From positions 1-52,977 of the forward strand of contig CAIKWZ010000032.1 in the NCBI GenBank assembly GCA_903831255.1: 52,977 nt of DNA, in the 5' to 3' direction. Of this stretch, positions 42,410 to 51,196 are shown piece after piece. A program made the translations under genes and the position numbers. The notes beneath the pieces are model-generated. The model was not told the DNA's origin, made no database searches, and worked only from the letters and a program-made list of their open reading frames with translations. Position 1 is the stretch's first letter; the number at the start of each line of letters is the position of its first letter. Source of the stretch: an uncultured Alphaproteobacteria bacterium (GTDB lineage: Bacteria > Pseudomonadota > Alphaproteobacteria > Caulobacterales > Hyphomonadaceae).

Positions 42410-44737
42410 ATGCCGATCCGCTCGCTCCATTCGGGCGCAGCCGCCCTCCTCATTTCGGCCTGTCTTGTTCAGGGATGTGCTGGGCCCGGCTCACCGGCTG
42501 ATCCCGGTCCCTCGCAGTCAGGAGCATCCTATGACGCGGGAGAGTGGCTTTACTGGGGAGGAGATGCGGGACAGACCCGTTACGCGCCGCTCAACCAGAT
42601 CAACGCCGACACTGTTGAAGATCTGAAAGTGGCCTGGCGGTGGAGCGCAGATACCGCAGGCGGACCGGAAAGTTCGAATTTCAAGGCGACGCCTCTGCTT
42701 GACGACGGGGTTCTCTATATTCCCTGGCTCAATCATGGCGCGGCGGCGATCGATGCTGCGACAGGACGAACGCTGTGGACTTATCAGCCTGATCAGATCG
42801 ACATCGGCGGCCGGGCGTCGTCACTCGCAATGCGTTCCCTCGCCTACTGGACGGACGGTGTTCAGAAGAGGGTCTTTCACAACTCGATGGACGGGCGATT
42901 GCTCGCCATCGACGGCGCCACCGGTCAGGCGGTCAGATCCTTCGGAAAGAACGGTGTCGTCAACCTTCGCGAAGGGCTCACGGAAGGACGTCCGGTTCAG
43001 GATGTCGGATCAGTCTCGCCTGCCCTGGTTGTTGGAGATGTGATTGTCGTTCAGGTCATACCGGGCGGATCCCGCAACAAGGAATCGACCCCCGGCGATA
43101 TTCGCGGCTTCGATGTGCGCACCGGCAAGCGCCTGTGGACCTTTCACACGATACCCAGACAGGGAGAGTTCGGATACGAAACCTGGGAGGACGGAAGCGC
43201 GGACTTCACCGGAAATGTCGGCGTCTGGTCCATGATGAGCGCCGACCCCGATACCGGGTATGTCTACCTCCCGACCGAGACCCCTTCGAACGACTTCTAC
43301 GGCGGTCATCGCAAGGGCGACGGGCTTTTCGGGGAAAGCATCATCTGTCTCGACACGAAGACCGGCAAACGGGTCTGGCACTTCCAGTTCGTTCATCACG
43401 GGATCTGGGACTATGATGCTCCGGCGGCGCCCATTCTGCACGACATCGTCAAGGACGGTCGTCGGATCAAAGCGGTGACCCTGCTGACCAAGCAGAACAT
43501 GTCCTTTGTCTTCGACCGCCTGTCGGGCGAACCCATCTGGCCGATCGAGGAACGTCCGGTCCCCCAAAGTGTTGTGCCGGGGGAAAGGACCTCCCCCACG
43601 CAGCCCTTCCCGACGCGTCCGGCCCCTTATTCGCGCCTCGGATATGACGAGAACGATCTGATCGATTTCACCCCGGAGCTGAGGGCCGAGGCGGTGAAGA
43701 TCGCTGAGCAATATGCCAGAGGGCCGATCTACGAACCTATGGTGGTGGTCAGGCCGGGCTTGAGGGGAACCTGGATCTCTCCGGGCTATGGCGGGGGAGC
43801 GAACTGGAACGGAGCAGCCTTCGATCCCGAAACCGGCGTCATGTATGTGCCTGTCCGCCACAAGCCCTATGCGGCCGGACTGACGAAAGGAGACCCCGCC
43901 CGCACCAATCTGGACTATGTGCAGTCGGGAAATCACGTGATCTCCGGACCGAGGGGACTTCCAATCCTCAAACCGCCCTACAGCGAACTGGTCGCCACAA
44001 ACATGAACCGCGGCGAGCATATCTGGCGCATTCCGACGGGCAAAGCTTCGGACTTCATACGCAATCACCCCGCCCTGAAAGACCTTCCTCTGGACTTCGA
44101 CTCCATGGGGCAGTTCGATATCCGGCCGAGCCCCTTGTTGACGCGCCAGCTGCTCTTCCTGGGAGAAAGCGGCAATATCTCCGGGGGATCAGGTGGACCT
44201 GTGTTCCGGGCCTATGACAAGACAGACGGAAAGGTGCTGTGGGAAAAGGAGATGCCGGCACTCGTAACCGGAGCGCCCATGACCTACCAGCTCGACGGCG
44301 TTCAGTACATTGTTGTCGCGGTCTCAGCGCGCGGCAAGCCGGCCGAGCTGATTGCGCTGACCCTTGGGGGCCGGAGCGGCGCCGGAACAAGCCCAAATGG
44401 CGATCCACCCCTGTCGCCGGCGCCGATATCGGCCACGCGCGCAGCTGCATCCATCAGCGCCACACCTGAGGAGCTCGAGCTCGGCCGCCAGGGTTTTGAT
44501 CGCAGCTGCGCCCTGTGTCACGGTCCCGGCGGCGCCGGCCTCGCCGGAGGCAATGCCCCGCCGCTCACAGGACGCGTGGATCTGGCGAACATCGCACGAA
44601 CGATCAGTCAGGGCGCCGGAGAGATGCCGGCCATGGGCGCATCACTGTCGCAAACAGAGATCAACGCCATCGCCACCTATGTCGTGAAGACGCTGGGAGC
44701 GCCGCGGGCGAGACCACGACCTTCGGTGGAAGACTGA
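42410..44737 (+). CDS. PQQ-dependent dehydrogenase lipoprotein with C-terminal cytochrome c
   Basis: A 775-aa periplasmic enzyme. The start ATG follows AAGGGGAG by 9 nt. A lipoprotein signal ends LVQGC (about Cys22). The propeller has quinoprotein repeats (GEWLYWGGDAGQTRYAPLNQ, DTKTGKRVWHFQF, FVHHGIWDYDAPAAPIL). The C-terminal cytochrome has CALCH (700-704) and a likely Met ligand in EMPAMG. The layout matches quinoprotein glucose/quinate-type and related dehydrogenases with fused haem; the substrate is not assignable. It heads a tight operon with an NTF2-like protein, a GNAT and a nitrilase-family enzyme. Confidence 0.92.
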   Translation: MPIRSLHSGAAALLISACLVQGCAGPGSPADPGPSQSGASYDAGEWLYWGGDAGQTRYAPLNQINADTVEDLKVAWRWSADTAGGPESSNFKATPLLDDGVLYIPWLNHGAAAIDAATGRTLWTYQPDQIDIGGRASSLAMRSLAYWTDGVQKRVFHNSMDGRLLAIDGATGQAVRSFGKNGVVNLREGLTEGRPVQDVGSVSPALVVGDVIVVQVIPGGSRNKESTPGDIRGFDVRTGKRLWTFHTIPRQGEFGYETWEDGSADFTGNVGVWSMMSADPDTGYVYLPTETPSNDFYGGHRKGDGLFGESIICLDTKTGKRVWHFQFVHHGIWDYDAPAAPILHDIVKDGRRIKAVTLLTKQNMSFVFDRLSGEPIWPIEERPVPQSVVPGERTSPTQPFPTRPAPYSRLGYDENDLIDFTPELRAEAVKIAEQYARGPIYEPMVVVRPGLRGTWISPGYGGGANWNGAAFDPETGVMYVPVRHKPYAAGLTKGDPARTNLDYVQSGNHVISGPRGLPILKPPYSELVATNMNRGEHIWRIPTGKASDFIRNHPALKDLPLDFDSMGQFDIRPSPLLTRQLLFLGESGNISGGSGGPVFRAYDKTDGKVLWEKEMPALVTGAPMTYQLDGVQYIVVAVSARGKPAELIALTLGGRSGAGTSPNGDPPLSPAPISATRAAASISATPEELELGRQGFDRSCALCHGPGGAGLAGGNAPPLTGRVDLANIARTISQGAGEMPAMGASLSQTEINAIATYVVKTLGAPRARPRPSVED

Positions 44738-44762
44738 CCGGAAGATATAAACAGAGGACCTC

Positions 44763-45173
44763 ATGGACAGGGCGACCGCCACCGACCTCATCGCTCGCTA
44801 TTACGCGTGCTTCAACGCAGGCGACAGCCCAGGCATGCTCGCCTGCCTGTCTCCCGATGTCGTCCACGACATCAATCAGGGAGACCGGCAGGAGGGCCTC
44901 CTTGCATTCGGAGCATTTCTGGAGCGCATGAATGAACGCTATCGTGAAACGCTGCGGGATATCTCGATCCTCGCCAGCGACGATGGCAGACGGGCGTCAG
45001 CTGAGTTTATCGTCGATGGGACCTATCTTCGGACAGACCATGGCCTGCCCGATGCGCGGGGACAGGACTACTCTCTTCCCGCCGGAGCGTTCTTCGCGCT
45101 CGATCGCGGCAGGATCTCCCGGGTCACGGTCTACTACAACCTCGCGGACTGGATAAGACAGATCGAACGATGA
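44763..45173 (+). CDS. NTF2-like/SnoaL-type protein
   Basis: A 136-aa cone-shaped alpha+beta barrel protein of the ketosteroid isomerase-related group. The family pattern is LIARYYACFNAGDSPGMLAC, then HDINQGDRQEGLLAFGAFL, and C-terminal beta strands ending YYNLADWIRQI. Such proteins are isomerases, dehydratases or binding proteins, and the exact reaction is unknown. It sits 25 nt after the quinoprotein and overlaps the GNAT gene by ATGA. Confidence 0.85.
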   Translation: MDRATATDLIARYYACFNAGDSPGMLACLSPDVVHDINQGDRQEGLLAFGAFLERMNERYRETLRDISILASDDGRRASAEFIVDGTYLRTDHGLPDARGQDYSLPAGAFFALDRGRISRVTVYYNLADWIRQIER

Positions 45174-45763
45174 CGATGGACGTGACCATCAGAAGGATCA
45201 CCGGGCCGGAGCTCATCGACGTCTTACCGGGGCTCGCTCGCCTTCGTATCGAGATTTTCGCCGGATGGCCCTATCTCTACGAAGGGGACCTTCTCTACGG
45301 GTCGAACTACCTTCGCGAGTTTTCCCGGGCGCCGGACGCGGTGGTCGTTGCAGCGCTCGATAACGAAAACCTTGTCGGCGCCGCGACCGCCTCTCCCATG
45401 CGGTCCCAGAGCGAGACCTTCCGCAGACCGTTTGAAGAGCGGGGTATGGACACCTCCCGTCTCTTCTACTTCGGTGAGAGCGTGCTCTTTCCGGAGTATC
45501 GGGGCCGCAAAATCGGCCATGCATTCTTCGACCATCGGGAAGCTCAGGCCCGCAGCTGCGGCGCGACCGCGGCGGTTTTCGCGGCTGTGGTCCGACCGGA
45601 GACACATCCCCACAAGCCTGAGGGATACATGCCCCTGGACGCTTTCTGGATGAGACGAGGGTACAGGCCGATCGAGACTTTGACGACGCAGTTATCGTGG
45701 CCTGAGCGCACAGACGGGGTATCGACCGTCAAGACGATGCAATACTGGCGGCGTGACCTTTGA
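45170..45763 (+). CDS. GNAT-family N-acetyltransferase
   Basis: A 197-aa acyltransferase-like protein. The GNAT core is seen as VVAALDNENLVGAATA, YFGESVLFPEYRGRKIGHAF (acetyl-CoA pyrophosphate loop R-G-R-K-I-G) and RRGYRP near the C-terminus. The acceptor is unknown. Genes on both sides overlap it (ATGA upstream, TTGA downstream). Pairing of a GNAT with a nitrilase-superfamily enzyme also occurs as fused proteins elsewhere, which supports a joint pathway. Confidence 0.88.
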   Translation: MTMDVTIRRITGPELIDVLPGLARLRIEIFAGWPYLYEGDLLYGSNYLREFSRAPDAVVVAALDNENLVGAATASPMRSQSETFRRPFEERGMDTSRLFYFGESVLFPEYRGRKIGHAFFDHREAQARSCGATAAVFAAVVRPETHPHKPEGYMPLDAFWMRRGYRPIETLTTQLSWPERTDGVSTVKTMQYWRRDL

Positions 45764-46650
45764 GCTTCATTCTCGCAACCGCGCAATATCCGATCGATCC
45801 CGTTTCGACGTGGGACGACTACGTCCGGAAGCTGAATGGGTGGCTGGAGCACGCGGTCAGAGAGGGCGCAAGTCTGGCCATGTTTCCGGAGTACGGAGCG
45901 ATGGAACTCGCGGCCCTTGATCCGGGCTCAAGCAGCGATCTGTCAGGGTCGCTTCAGGCCGTCGCATCTCTGGCCCCGCGCATCGACGAGTTGCACGCAG
46001 ACCTGGCCCGGAAGCATGGCGTTTACATTCTGGGATCCAGTGCGCCCGTCAGGCTCGAGGATGGACGCATCGTCAACAGGTCACGCCTGGTCGGTCCCTC
46101 GGGACGTCTCGGATGGCAGGACAAATGTGTAATGACCCGCTTCGAACGCGAGACATGGGGGATCTCCGCTGGCGACCGCCTGACGATTTTTGAAACTGGA
46201 CTGGGACGCATTGGGGTCCTGATCTGCTATGACGTCGAGTTTCCAATGCTGGCGCGTCGCCTGTGCGAGGCGGGGGCCGACCTGCTTCTTGCCCCCTCCT
46301 GCACGGATACGCTTCAGGGATACTGGCGCGTGCGTCTGGCCTGCCAGGCGCGGGCTCTCGAAAACCAGCGCCATGTGGCCCAGTCCGTCACCGTAGGCGA
46401 AGCTCTCTGGTCACCAGCCGTTGACGTCAATCGAGGCGCGGCGGGCATCTTTGGCCCGCCTGACGGAGACTTCCCTGACGACGGCGTCTGCATGGTCGGA
46501 GCGATGGATCAGCCTGGCTGGATCTTTGGCCGGATCGATCTTCAGATGACACAACGACTTCAGCGTCAGGGGGCCGTCCTGAATTTCAGGGACTGGTCCG
46601 AGGCGGAAAAGGGTCCGCTTCTGACGCCGGTTGAACAAATGCTGGTGTGA
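45760..46650 (+). CDS. carbon-nitrogen hydrolase (nitrilase superfamily)
   Basis: A 296-aa amidase/nitrilase-like enzyme with triad E44 (FPEYG), K122 (WQDKCVMTRFE) and C156 (LICYDVEFP). The start is TTG overlapping the GNAT stop, without a separate ribosome site. The motifs differ from the omega-amidase gene at 38015-38854, so it likely acts on another amide or carbamoyl compound. It is the last gene of the PQQ dehydrogenase operon. Confidence 0.9.
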   Translation: MSFILATAQYPIDPVSTWDDYVRKLNGWLEHAVREGASLAMFPEYGAMELAALDPGSSSDLSGSLQAVASLAPRIDELHADLARKHGVYILGSSAPVRLEDGRIVNRSRLVGPSGRLGWQDKCVMTRFERETWGISAGDRLTIFETGLGRIGVLICYDVEFPMLARRLCEAGADLLLAPSCTDTLQGYWRVRLACQARALENQRHVAQSVTVGEALWSPAVDVNRGAAGIFGPPDGDFPDDGVCMVGAMDQPGWIFGRIDLQMTQRLQRQGAVLNFRDWSEAEKGPLLTPVEQMLV

Positions 46651-46800
46651 CCGTACGCCGACCAGAAGGGCAAGGTTCAGCGCCTGCCAGTCCCCTTACA
46701 TATTCGGAAGACGTAATCGGACATCGGTGGCGGGACGGATCTGGCTGTCGATCCCCGGCAGTCTCCGCCAGTGGACCGCCGACGGAGGCGGCGAGGAGGC

Positions 46801-46876
46801 TGGTGGGCGGTGACGGGATCGAACCGCCGACCCTCTCGGTGTAAACGAGATGCTCTGCCAGCTGAGCTAACCGCCC
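46801..46876 (-). tRNA. tRNA-Val (anticodon UAC)
   Basis: The minus strand folds as a complete 76-nt tRNA with encoded CCA: acceptor GGGCGGT pairs with ACCGCCC, the D-arm is GCTC/GAGC, the anticodon stem is TCTCG/CGAGA around loop TTTACAC (anticodon TAC), and the T-arm is GGCGG-TTCGATC-CCGTC. It is not interrupted. Confidence 0.95.
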
Positions 46877-46962
46877 CTTTGTCAGGAGACGCCTTATAGC
46901 GGCTGGACTGGCGGAAAGGAAACCCCCGGCCTGATAGGCATATTCAACCCTTGCAGGGCGGC

Positions 46963-47697
46963 TCACCTGCCGCGCTGACGACGCCAGACATAGGCCTCTA
47001 AAATCTCAGGCGAGGGACCTGAAGTAAAACCAAAACCAGCGTCCAGCATAAGAAAGGCCGCTCCAGCCGAGGGGCCGTGGATCAGCCGCCACCAGCGCAT
47101 CGCCTCCGTCGCCGAGGAAAAGGCCGCCCACCCCGAGGAATACATCACCCCAGGAGGCCCGGCCTCAGGCCGCCCCCCAAGAAAAGCACCTTCCGAGGAA
47201 GATCCGACGCCGGCGACCGCCAGAGAGGCGAGCCATCGTCTGGCGCCCGGAGACTGCCGGGCCGCCGCCTCCGCGAACGCCAGGCTGAGGGTGTCGAAGA
47301 CCGGATAGGCGACGCCCGGGGAGTAGGCCCCCCGATAGCTTCGGATCTCGGGCCCGGGCCACGCCCCGCCTTCCGTCCAGGAGAGCAGCATCATGGCGCC
47401 CGGATCGTACATGACGCCCTGACTGAAGGACGCAGACCCGGGGTCTATCGAGAGCAGGCCAAATGGAGATGTCTCCATCTCGTCCGGGGACGAAGGCTCT
47501 GCGCCGCCCTGATACTGAGAAAGAGCCATACGCCAGGGCGCAACCGGCTCTGGCGAGACCTCGTGCTGTTCCGGGACAACCTCAGGCTCGGACTCACCTG
47601 TCGTTGAGGAAACCGGAGCATCCTGAGCGTGAGCGACCGCCGCCTCGCCAAGCGAAACGACCAGACATCCAAGGATGATCGCCAGAAACCGCCTCAC
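46963..47697 (-). CDS. secreted protein of unknown function
   Basis: A 244-aa exported protein. GTG 47697 is chosen because GGAGGG lies seven bases upstream, although an ATG 15 nt earlier is in frame. The signal is VRRFLAIILGCLVVSLGEAAVAHAQ-like with cleavage after AHA. The next ~55 residues are acidic and Pro/Glu-rich. The rest is Gly/Ala/aromatic-rich (YDPGAMMLLSWTEGGAWPG, RWWRLIHGPSAG) with no recognised family. It lies just downstream of tRNA-Val on the same strand. Confidence 0.65.
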   Translation of the reverse strand: MRRFLAIILGCLVVSLGEAAVAHAQDAPVSSTTGESEPEVVPEQHEVSPEPVAPWRMALSQYQGGAEPSSPDEMETSPFGLLSIDPGSASFSQGVMYDPGAMMLLSWTEGGAWPGPEIRSYRGAYSPGVAYPVFDTLSLAFAEAAARQSPGARRWLASLAVAGVGSSSEGAFLGGRPEAGPPGVMYSSGWAAFSSATEAMRWWRLIHGPSAGAAFLMLDAGFGFTSGPSPEILEAYVWRRQRGR

Positions 47698-47866
47698 ATG
47701 CGTTCCCTCCAACCCGCCCTCACTTGCAAGCTGCGAGCCATGACGAGGCCCCGTTCAGACCACAGGCATCAGCCTCCCGAAGCAATCATGGGGAATGCGC
47801 CGGAAAAACCCCTCCCGCTCTTCATCAAAAGTTAGCGAGCAAAGGTTAATTTCAGCAGTCATCCCA

Positions 47867-47885
47867 TTTCGGCTCAAAACCGAAA
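47867..47885. promoter_or_regulatory. inverted repeat upstream of the H-NOX gene
   Basis: TTTCGG (47867-47872) and CCGAAA (47880-47885) are perfect arms around seven bases, 65 nt before the H-NOX ATG. It may be a regulator site or a small hairpin in the leader. Confidence 0.35.
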
Positions 47886-47950
47886 CGCCCAGATAGGTCA
47901 TTGCAGAGGCATCCCGCAGGTTGCGTCTCAACCCGAAGATGGAGGTCATT

Positions 47951-48490
47951 ATGTACGGAATGGTCCATCGCGCCGCCAGAGAGCTGGCGATCCTGCGTCA
48001 TGGTGAAGGCAAATGGAATTCGATCGCCGAAAGGGCTGGCGTATCGGAGCGCGAATTCATAAGCGCAGAGGTTTTCAGCGACGCGGTCACCATCTCCATC
48101 GTCAGCGCCGTAGCCGATGCGGACGGCTCTCCGATTGACCAGACCCTTCTGGAGCTGGGCAGACACTGGATCGATTTTGCGGGACGAAGCGCCTACTCGA
48201 ACGTCATGGGGATGGCGGGGGACACGCTTCCGGAGTTTTGCAGAAACCTCGACCGGATGCACACCTCGATCCAGGCGACGATGCCCGATGCGATCATGCC
48301 CTCCTTCGAGGTCGAGACCATGGACGACACAGGGATCACCCTCATCTACAGATCGCAGCGTACGGGACTGGAGACCTTCGTTCAGGGCCTGCTGGAAGGT
48401 CTGATGGCGCGCTTCAAGGTCGATGGCGCGGTCAGCCGCGTGGATGACGCTCACCCTGTCCGGTTCAGGTTGACTTACAAGCCCGTTTGA
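47951..48490 (+). CDS. H-NOX haem nitric-oxide sensor
   Basis: A 179-aa haem protein of the H-NOX (soluble guanylate cyclase haem domain) family. MYGMVHRAARELAILRHGEG matches the family start and is preceded by GGAGGT. The proximal haem ligand is H104 (LDRMHTSI). The haem-propionate motif Y-x-S-x-R is Y133-S135-R137 (IYRSQR). H-NOX proteins bind NO (and sometimes O2) and control a partner kinase or cyclase. The next gene, 10 nt downstream, is a histidine kinase with an H-NOX-associated N-terminus, a standard pair. Confidence 0.95.
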   Translation: MYGMVHRAARELAILRHGEGKWNSIAERAGVSEREFISAEVFSDAVTISIVSAVADADGSPIDQTLLELGRHWIDFAGRSAYSNVMGMAGDTLPEFCRNLDRMHTSIQATMPDAIMPSFEVETMDDTGITLIYRSQRTGLETFVQGLLEGLMARFKVDGAVSRVDDAHPVRFRLTYKPV

Positions 48491-48500
48491 ACGCCTGGCG

Positions 48501-50099
48501 ATGTCCCCTGTCCTCAGCCTTTCCACGGACGAAATCAGCGGCCTGTTTCCCGGATACGTCCGGCTGTCAGCTCTGGGGGTGATCGAGGCTGTCGGTCCTG
48601 TACTGACGCGCAGAACAAAGGGCTCGCTGATCGGACGGCCCTTCATGGATTGCGTAGAGGTTATGCGGCCGCGGGGTATATCGAATTTTGACGACCTCCG
48701 GACATGTCGCGGCCAGCTCATTATTCGCTGTCCAGAGGCGGCCGGGATCGTGCTCAAGGGTGTGGTTCTTCAGCGAGACGACCACTTTTATATCTGCGCC
48801 GGGCTGTCGGTGGATGTATCGGGACAATCCTCAGGCTCCTATCGGTTCGAAGATTTCTCGATGGCCGACAGCACCCTCGAAACCTTCCTTGCGGCCGACC
48901 TCAGACGGAACCTCCTGATCGAAGCTCAGGACCTCGCAACGAGCCTCACCGAAGCCAGAAACCGGGCGGAAGCGGCGGACAAGGCGAAATCCCGCTTTCT
49001 TGCCGAGATCAGCCACGAGATCCGAACGCCGCTGAATGGCGTTATCGGCATCGCAGATGTCATGGCGCATGGAGAATTGAGCTCGGAGCAGGCAGGGCGA
49101 CTGAAGCTTATCAGGTCGTCAGGGAGAACCCTGGAGCGGCTTCTCAATGATCTTCTGGATCTCGCCAAGCTGGAGAATAATCGCCTGCAGCTGGCCCCTG
49201 TGCAAATTGATCTGATCGCGGAAATCCGCGACGCGCTGGGGCCTGTTGAAGCGCTGGCCCGTGTCCGCGGTCTTGATTTCATCATCGATCTGAAAACGAA
49301 CAGCCCGGATCATGTCATCGCCGACCCGATCCGGCTGCGGCAGGTTCTGTCAAACCTGGGCTTCAACGCCGTCAAATTCACCCAGAAAGGATCGATCACC
49401 GTCTCGATGACCCGAACGGGCGATGACGTGGCCATCACGATCGCCGACACAGGGCCAGGCCTCACCGATAAGGCCATGGCGCGCCTGTTCCAGCGCTTTG
49501 AACAGGGGGACAAGGACGTCTCGATACGATATGGCGGCTCCGGTCTCGGCCTCACTCTGAGCCGTGAGTTCGCCCGTCTGATGGGGGGCGACCTGAATGT
49601 GTCGTCAGTTCTTGGAATGGGGAGCCGATTTACGGTCACCCTTCCGCTCCCGCCTGCGCCCCCTCAGGAAGCGGCGAGCATCGCCTCTTCATCCCAGCCG
49701 ACCCTGAGACCGACGGCGGGGGCGGGTATCAGAGGTCTGGTGGTCGACGACAATCCCGCCAATCTCGAGATTCTGCGCGTCATGTTCGACGCCTTCGGGA
49801 TCGAAATCGATTTCGCCGACGGTGGTCGCGCCGGGGTCGAAGCCTGGCGAAAGAACCGCTACAACCTGATCCTGATGGATCTCCAGATGCCCGAAATGAA
49901 TGGTCTCGAGGCCATTAGTAAGATCCGGCAGCTGGAGGCCGACGGCGACAGTAACGAAGAAAAGACGCGCATCCTCATCGTCTCGGCTGACGCAACGGAG
50001 GAAGCCATAGCCGAGAGCCTTGCGGCGGGCGCCGACGGCCATCTCGCAAAGCCGCTCAGGCCTGAGAGCCTCTTCCGTGCGGTCTGGTCTCTGTTCTGA
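48501..50099 (+). CDS. HNOBA-type hybrid sensor histidine kinase
   Basis: A 532-aa soluble kinase. The first ~140 residues match the haem-NO-binding-associated (HNOBA, PAS-like) domain, followed by a signalling helix. HisKA has FLAEISHEIRTPLNG with His172. The HATPase domain has N289 (LSNLGFNAVKF), DTGPG and GGSGLGLTLS. A receiver domain ends the protein with phospho-acceptor D460 (LILMDLQMPEMNG). NO bound to the upstream H-NOX is expected to change kinase activity. No separate response regulator with output is adjacent, so a remote HPt or regulator is needed. Confidence 0.94.
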   Translation: MSPVLSLSTDEISGLFPGYVRLSALGVIEAVGPVLTRRTKGSLIGRPFMDCVEVMRPRGISNFDDLRTCRGQLIIRCPEAAGIVLKGVVLQRDDHFYICAGLSVDVSGQSSGSYRFEDFSMADSTLETFLAADLRRNLLIEAQDLATSLTEARNRAEAADKAKSRFLAEISHEIRTPLNGVIGIADVMAHGELSSEQAGRLKLIRSSGRTLERLLNDLLDLAKLENNRLQLAPVQIDLIAEIRDALGPVEALARVRGLDFIIDLKTNSPDHVIADPIRLRQVLSNLGFNAVKFTQKGSITVSMTRTGDDVAITIADTGPGLTDKAMARLFQRFEQGDKDVSIRYGGSGLGLTLSREFARLMGGDLNVSSVLGMGSRFTVTLPLPPAPPQEAASIASSSQPTLRPTAGAGIRGLVVDDNPANLEILRVMFDAFGIEIDFADGGRAGVEAWRKNRYNLILMDLQMPEMNGLEAISKIRQLEADGDSNEEKTRILIVSADATEEAIAESLAAGADGHLAKPLRPESLFRAVWSLF

Positions 50100-50147
50100 C
50101 GCGAGGCGGCGCCGTACAATCGCCGGCGCAATGCGACGGAGGCCCCC

Positions 50148-51026
50148 ATGCGAATCAAGTCGTTTCTGATCGCCCTGTCTGGATTGTATGCAGCGTCCTG
50201 TTCGGCCGGGCCTGAACCCCTGACGAAGCCGATCGTCCTCGCCTCCTGGAACCTTGAACATCTGGCGGAAGCGGACGGGTCGGGTTGCAAACCCCGCACG
50301 GAGGCGGACTATGCGGCTCTGAGAGAGCGTCTGCGATCGCTCTCAGCGGACATTATCGCCTTCCAGGAAGTCGAGACCCTCGCCGCCGCGCAGCGCGTCT
50401 TTGATCCGAAGGTGTACGACATCCTCATTGAGGAGCGTCCCGGATCAAAGAGAAAGCCCGGCTGCAACGGCCGACCGGGATTATTCCTCAATCGTCAGGC
50501 GGTCGGGTTCGCTGTGCGAAAAGGCCTTGAAGTCGAACGCAGGCCCGACCTCGTCGACTTGCAGCTGGGCGATCCGAATCTCAGATCCGGGGTCGAGATC
50601 GTGCTCGCTGGCGGCGATGGCCAGACGCTGACCCTGCTCTCCATTCACCTGAAGTCAGGGTGCGCATCCGGTGAGGCTTCCGACGCCTGCGATACGCTTC
50701 AGCGACAGACGCAGGCCCTCCGCAGCTGGGTTCAGACCCGCGCGGGCGCAAGCGAGACAGTGGCGGTGTTGGGGGACTTCAACCGGCGCCTGAGCCGACC
50801 AGGCGATCGCCTGTGGACGCTCCTCGACTCTCCGGGAGCTCCCGGCGATCTCAGTCTCGCAGCTGACGGCCGCAAGGCGCAGTGTGACCCGAAATACAGC
50901 GAGTTTATCGATCACATCGCTCTGGATGCTCGCCTCGAAGCCTCAGCAGCGACATTTCAGGAAGCGCTGTATTCGGGCGAACGGCTCTCAGATCACTGCC
51001 CCATCCTGGTGACGATAGCGCCCTGA
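50148..51026 (+). CDS. endonuclease/exonuclease/phosphatase-family lipoprotein
   Basis: A 292-aa exported EEP-fold hydrolase. The lipobox is LYAASC (about Cys18). Catalytic motifs are ASWNLEHL, IIAFQEVET with the metal-binding Glu, LLSIHLKSGC, VLGDFNRRL and C-terminal LSDHCPI. Six or more Cys residues suit a disulphide-bonded periplasmic protein. Targets may be extracellular DNA, phosphate esters or phospholipid heads. It lies 48 nt after the kinase, so co-transcription with the NO-sensing pair is possible. Confidence 0.9.
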   Translation: MRIKSFLIALSGLYAASCSAGPEPLTKPIVLASWNLEHLAEADGSGCKPRTEADYAALRERLRSLSADIIAFQEVETLAAAQRVFDPKVYDILIEERPGSKRKPGCNGRPGLFLNRQAVGFAVRKGLEVERRPDLVDLQLGDPNLRSGVEIVLAGGDGQTLTLLSIHLKSGCASGEASDACDTLQRQTQALRSWVQTRAGASETVAVLGDFNRRLSRPGDRLWTLLDSPGAPGDLSLAADGRKAQCDPKYSEFIDHIALDARLEASAATFQEALYSGERLSDHCPILVTIAP

Positions 51027-51196
51027 GAGACCAGCCGAGACGCAAGGTCCGAATTCCCTGGGCGCATCTCCGTTCACACATGCGTGATTGGCTGGAGGGA
51101 TCGTGCGAATGCGCGTTCATCATCCCCGGGGACGTTGACCCGCTCCCCCTCGGAGGTGCAGGAAACGGTCAGGTTTCCTTGTTGAGGTCAAACGGG

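Noticed and set aside
43010-44068. 352-codon minus-strand frame inside the PQQ dehydrogenase
   Set aside because: The plus-strand quinoprotein is continuous and well conserved; the antisense product is not protein-like.
46801-46963. tRNA-Val considered as an island attachment site
   Set aside because: The tRNA is intact, no integrase is near, and no repeat of its 3' end was noticed in the window.
47852-48757. 301-codon minus-strand frame over the H-NOX gene
   Set aside because: The plus strand carries complete H-NOX motifs with a ribosome site; this frame is its complement.
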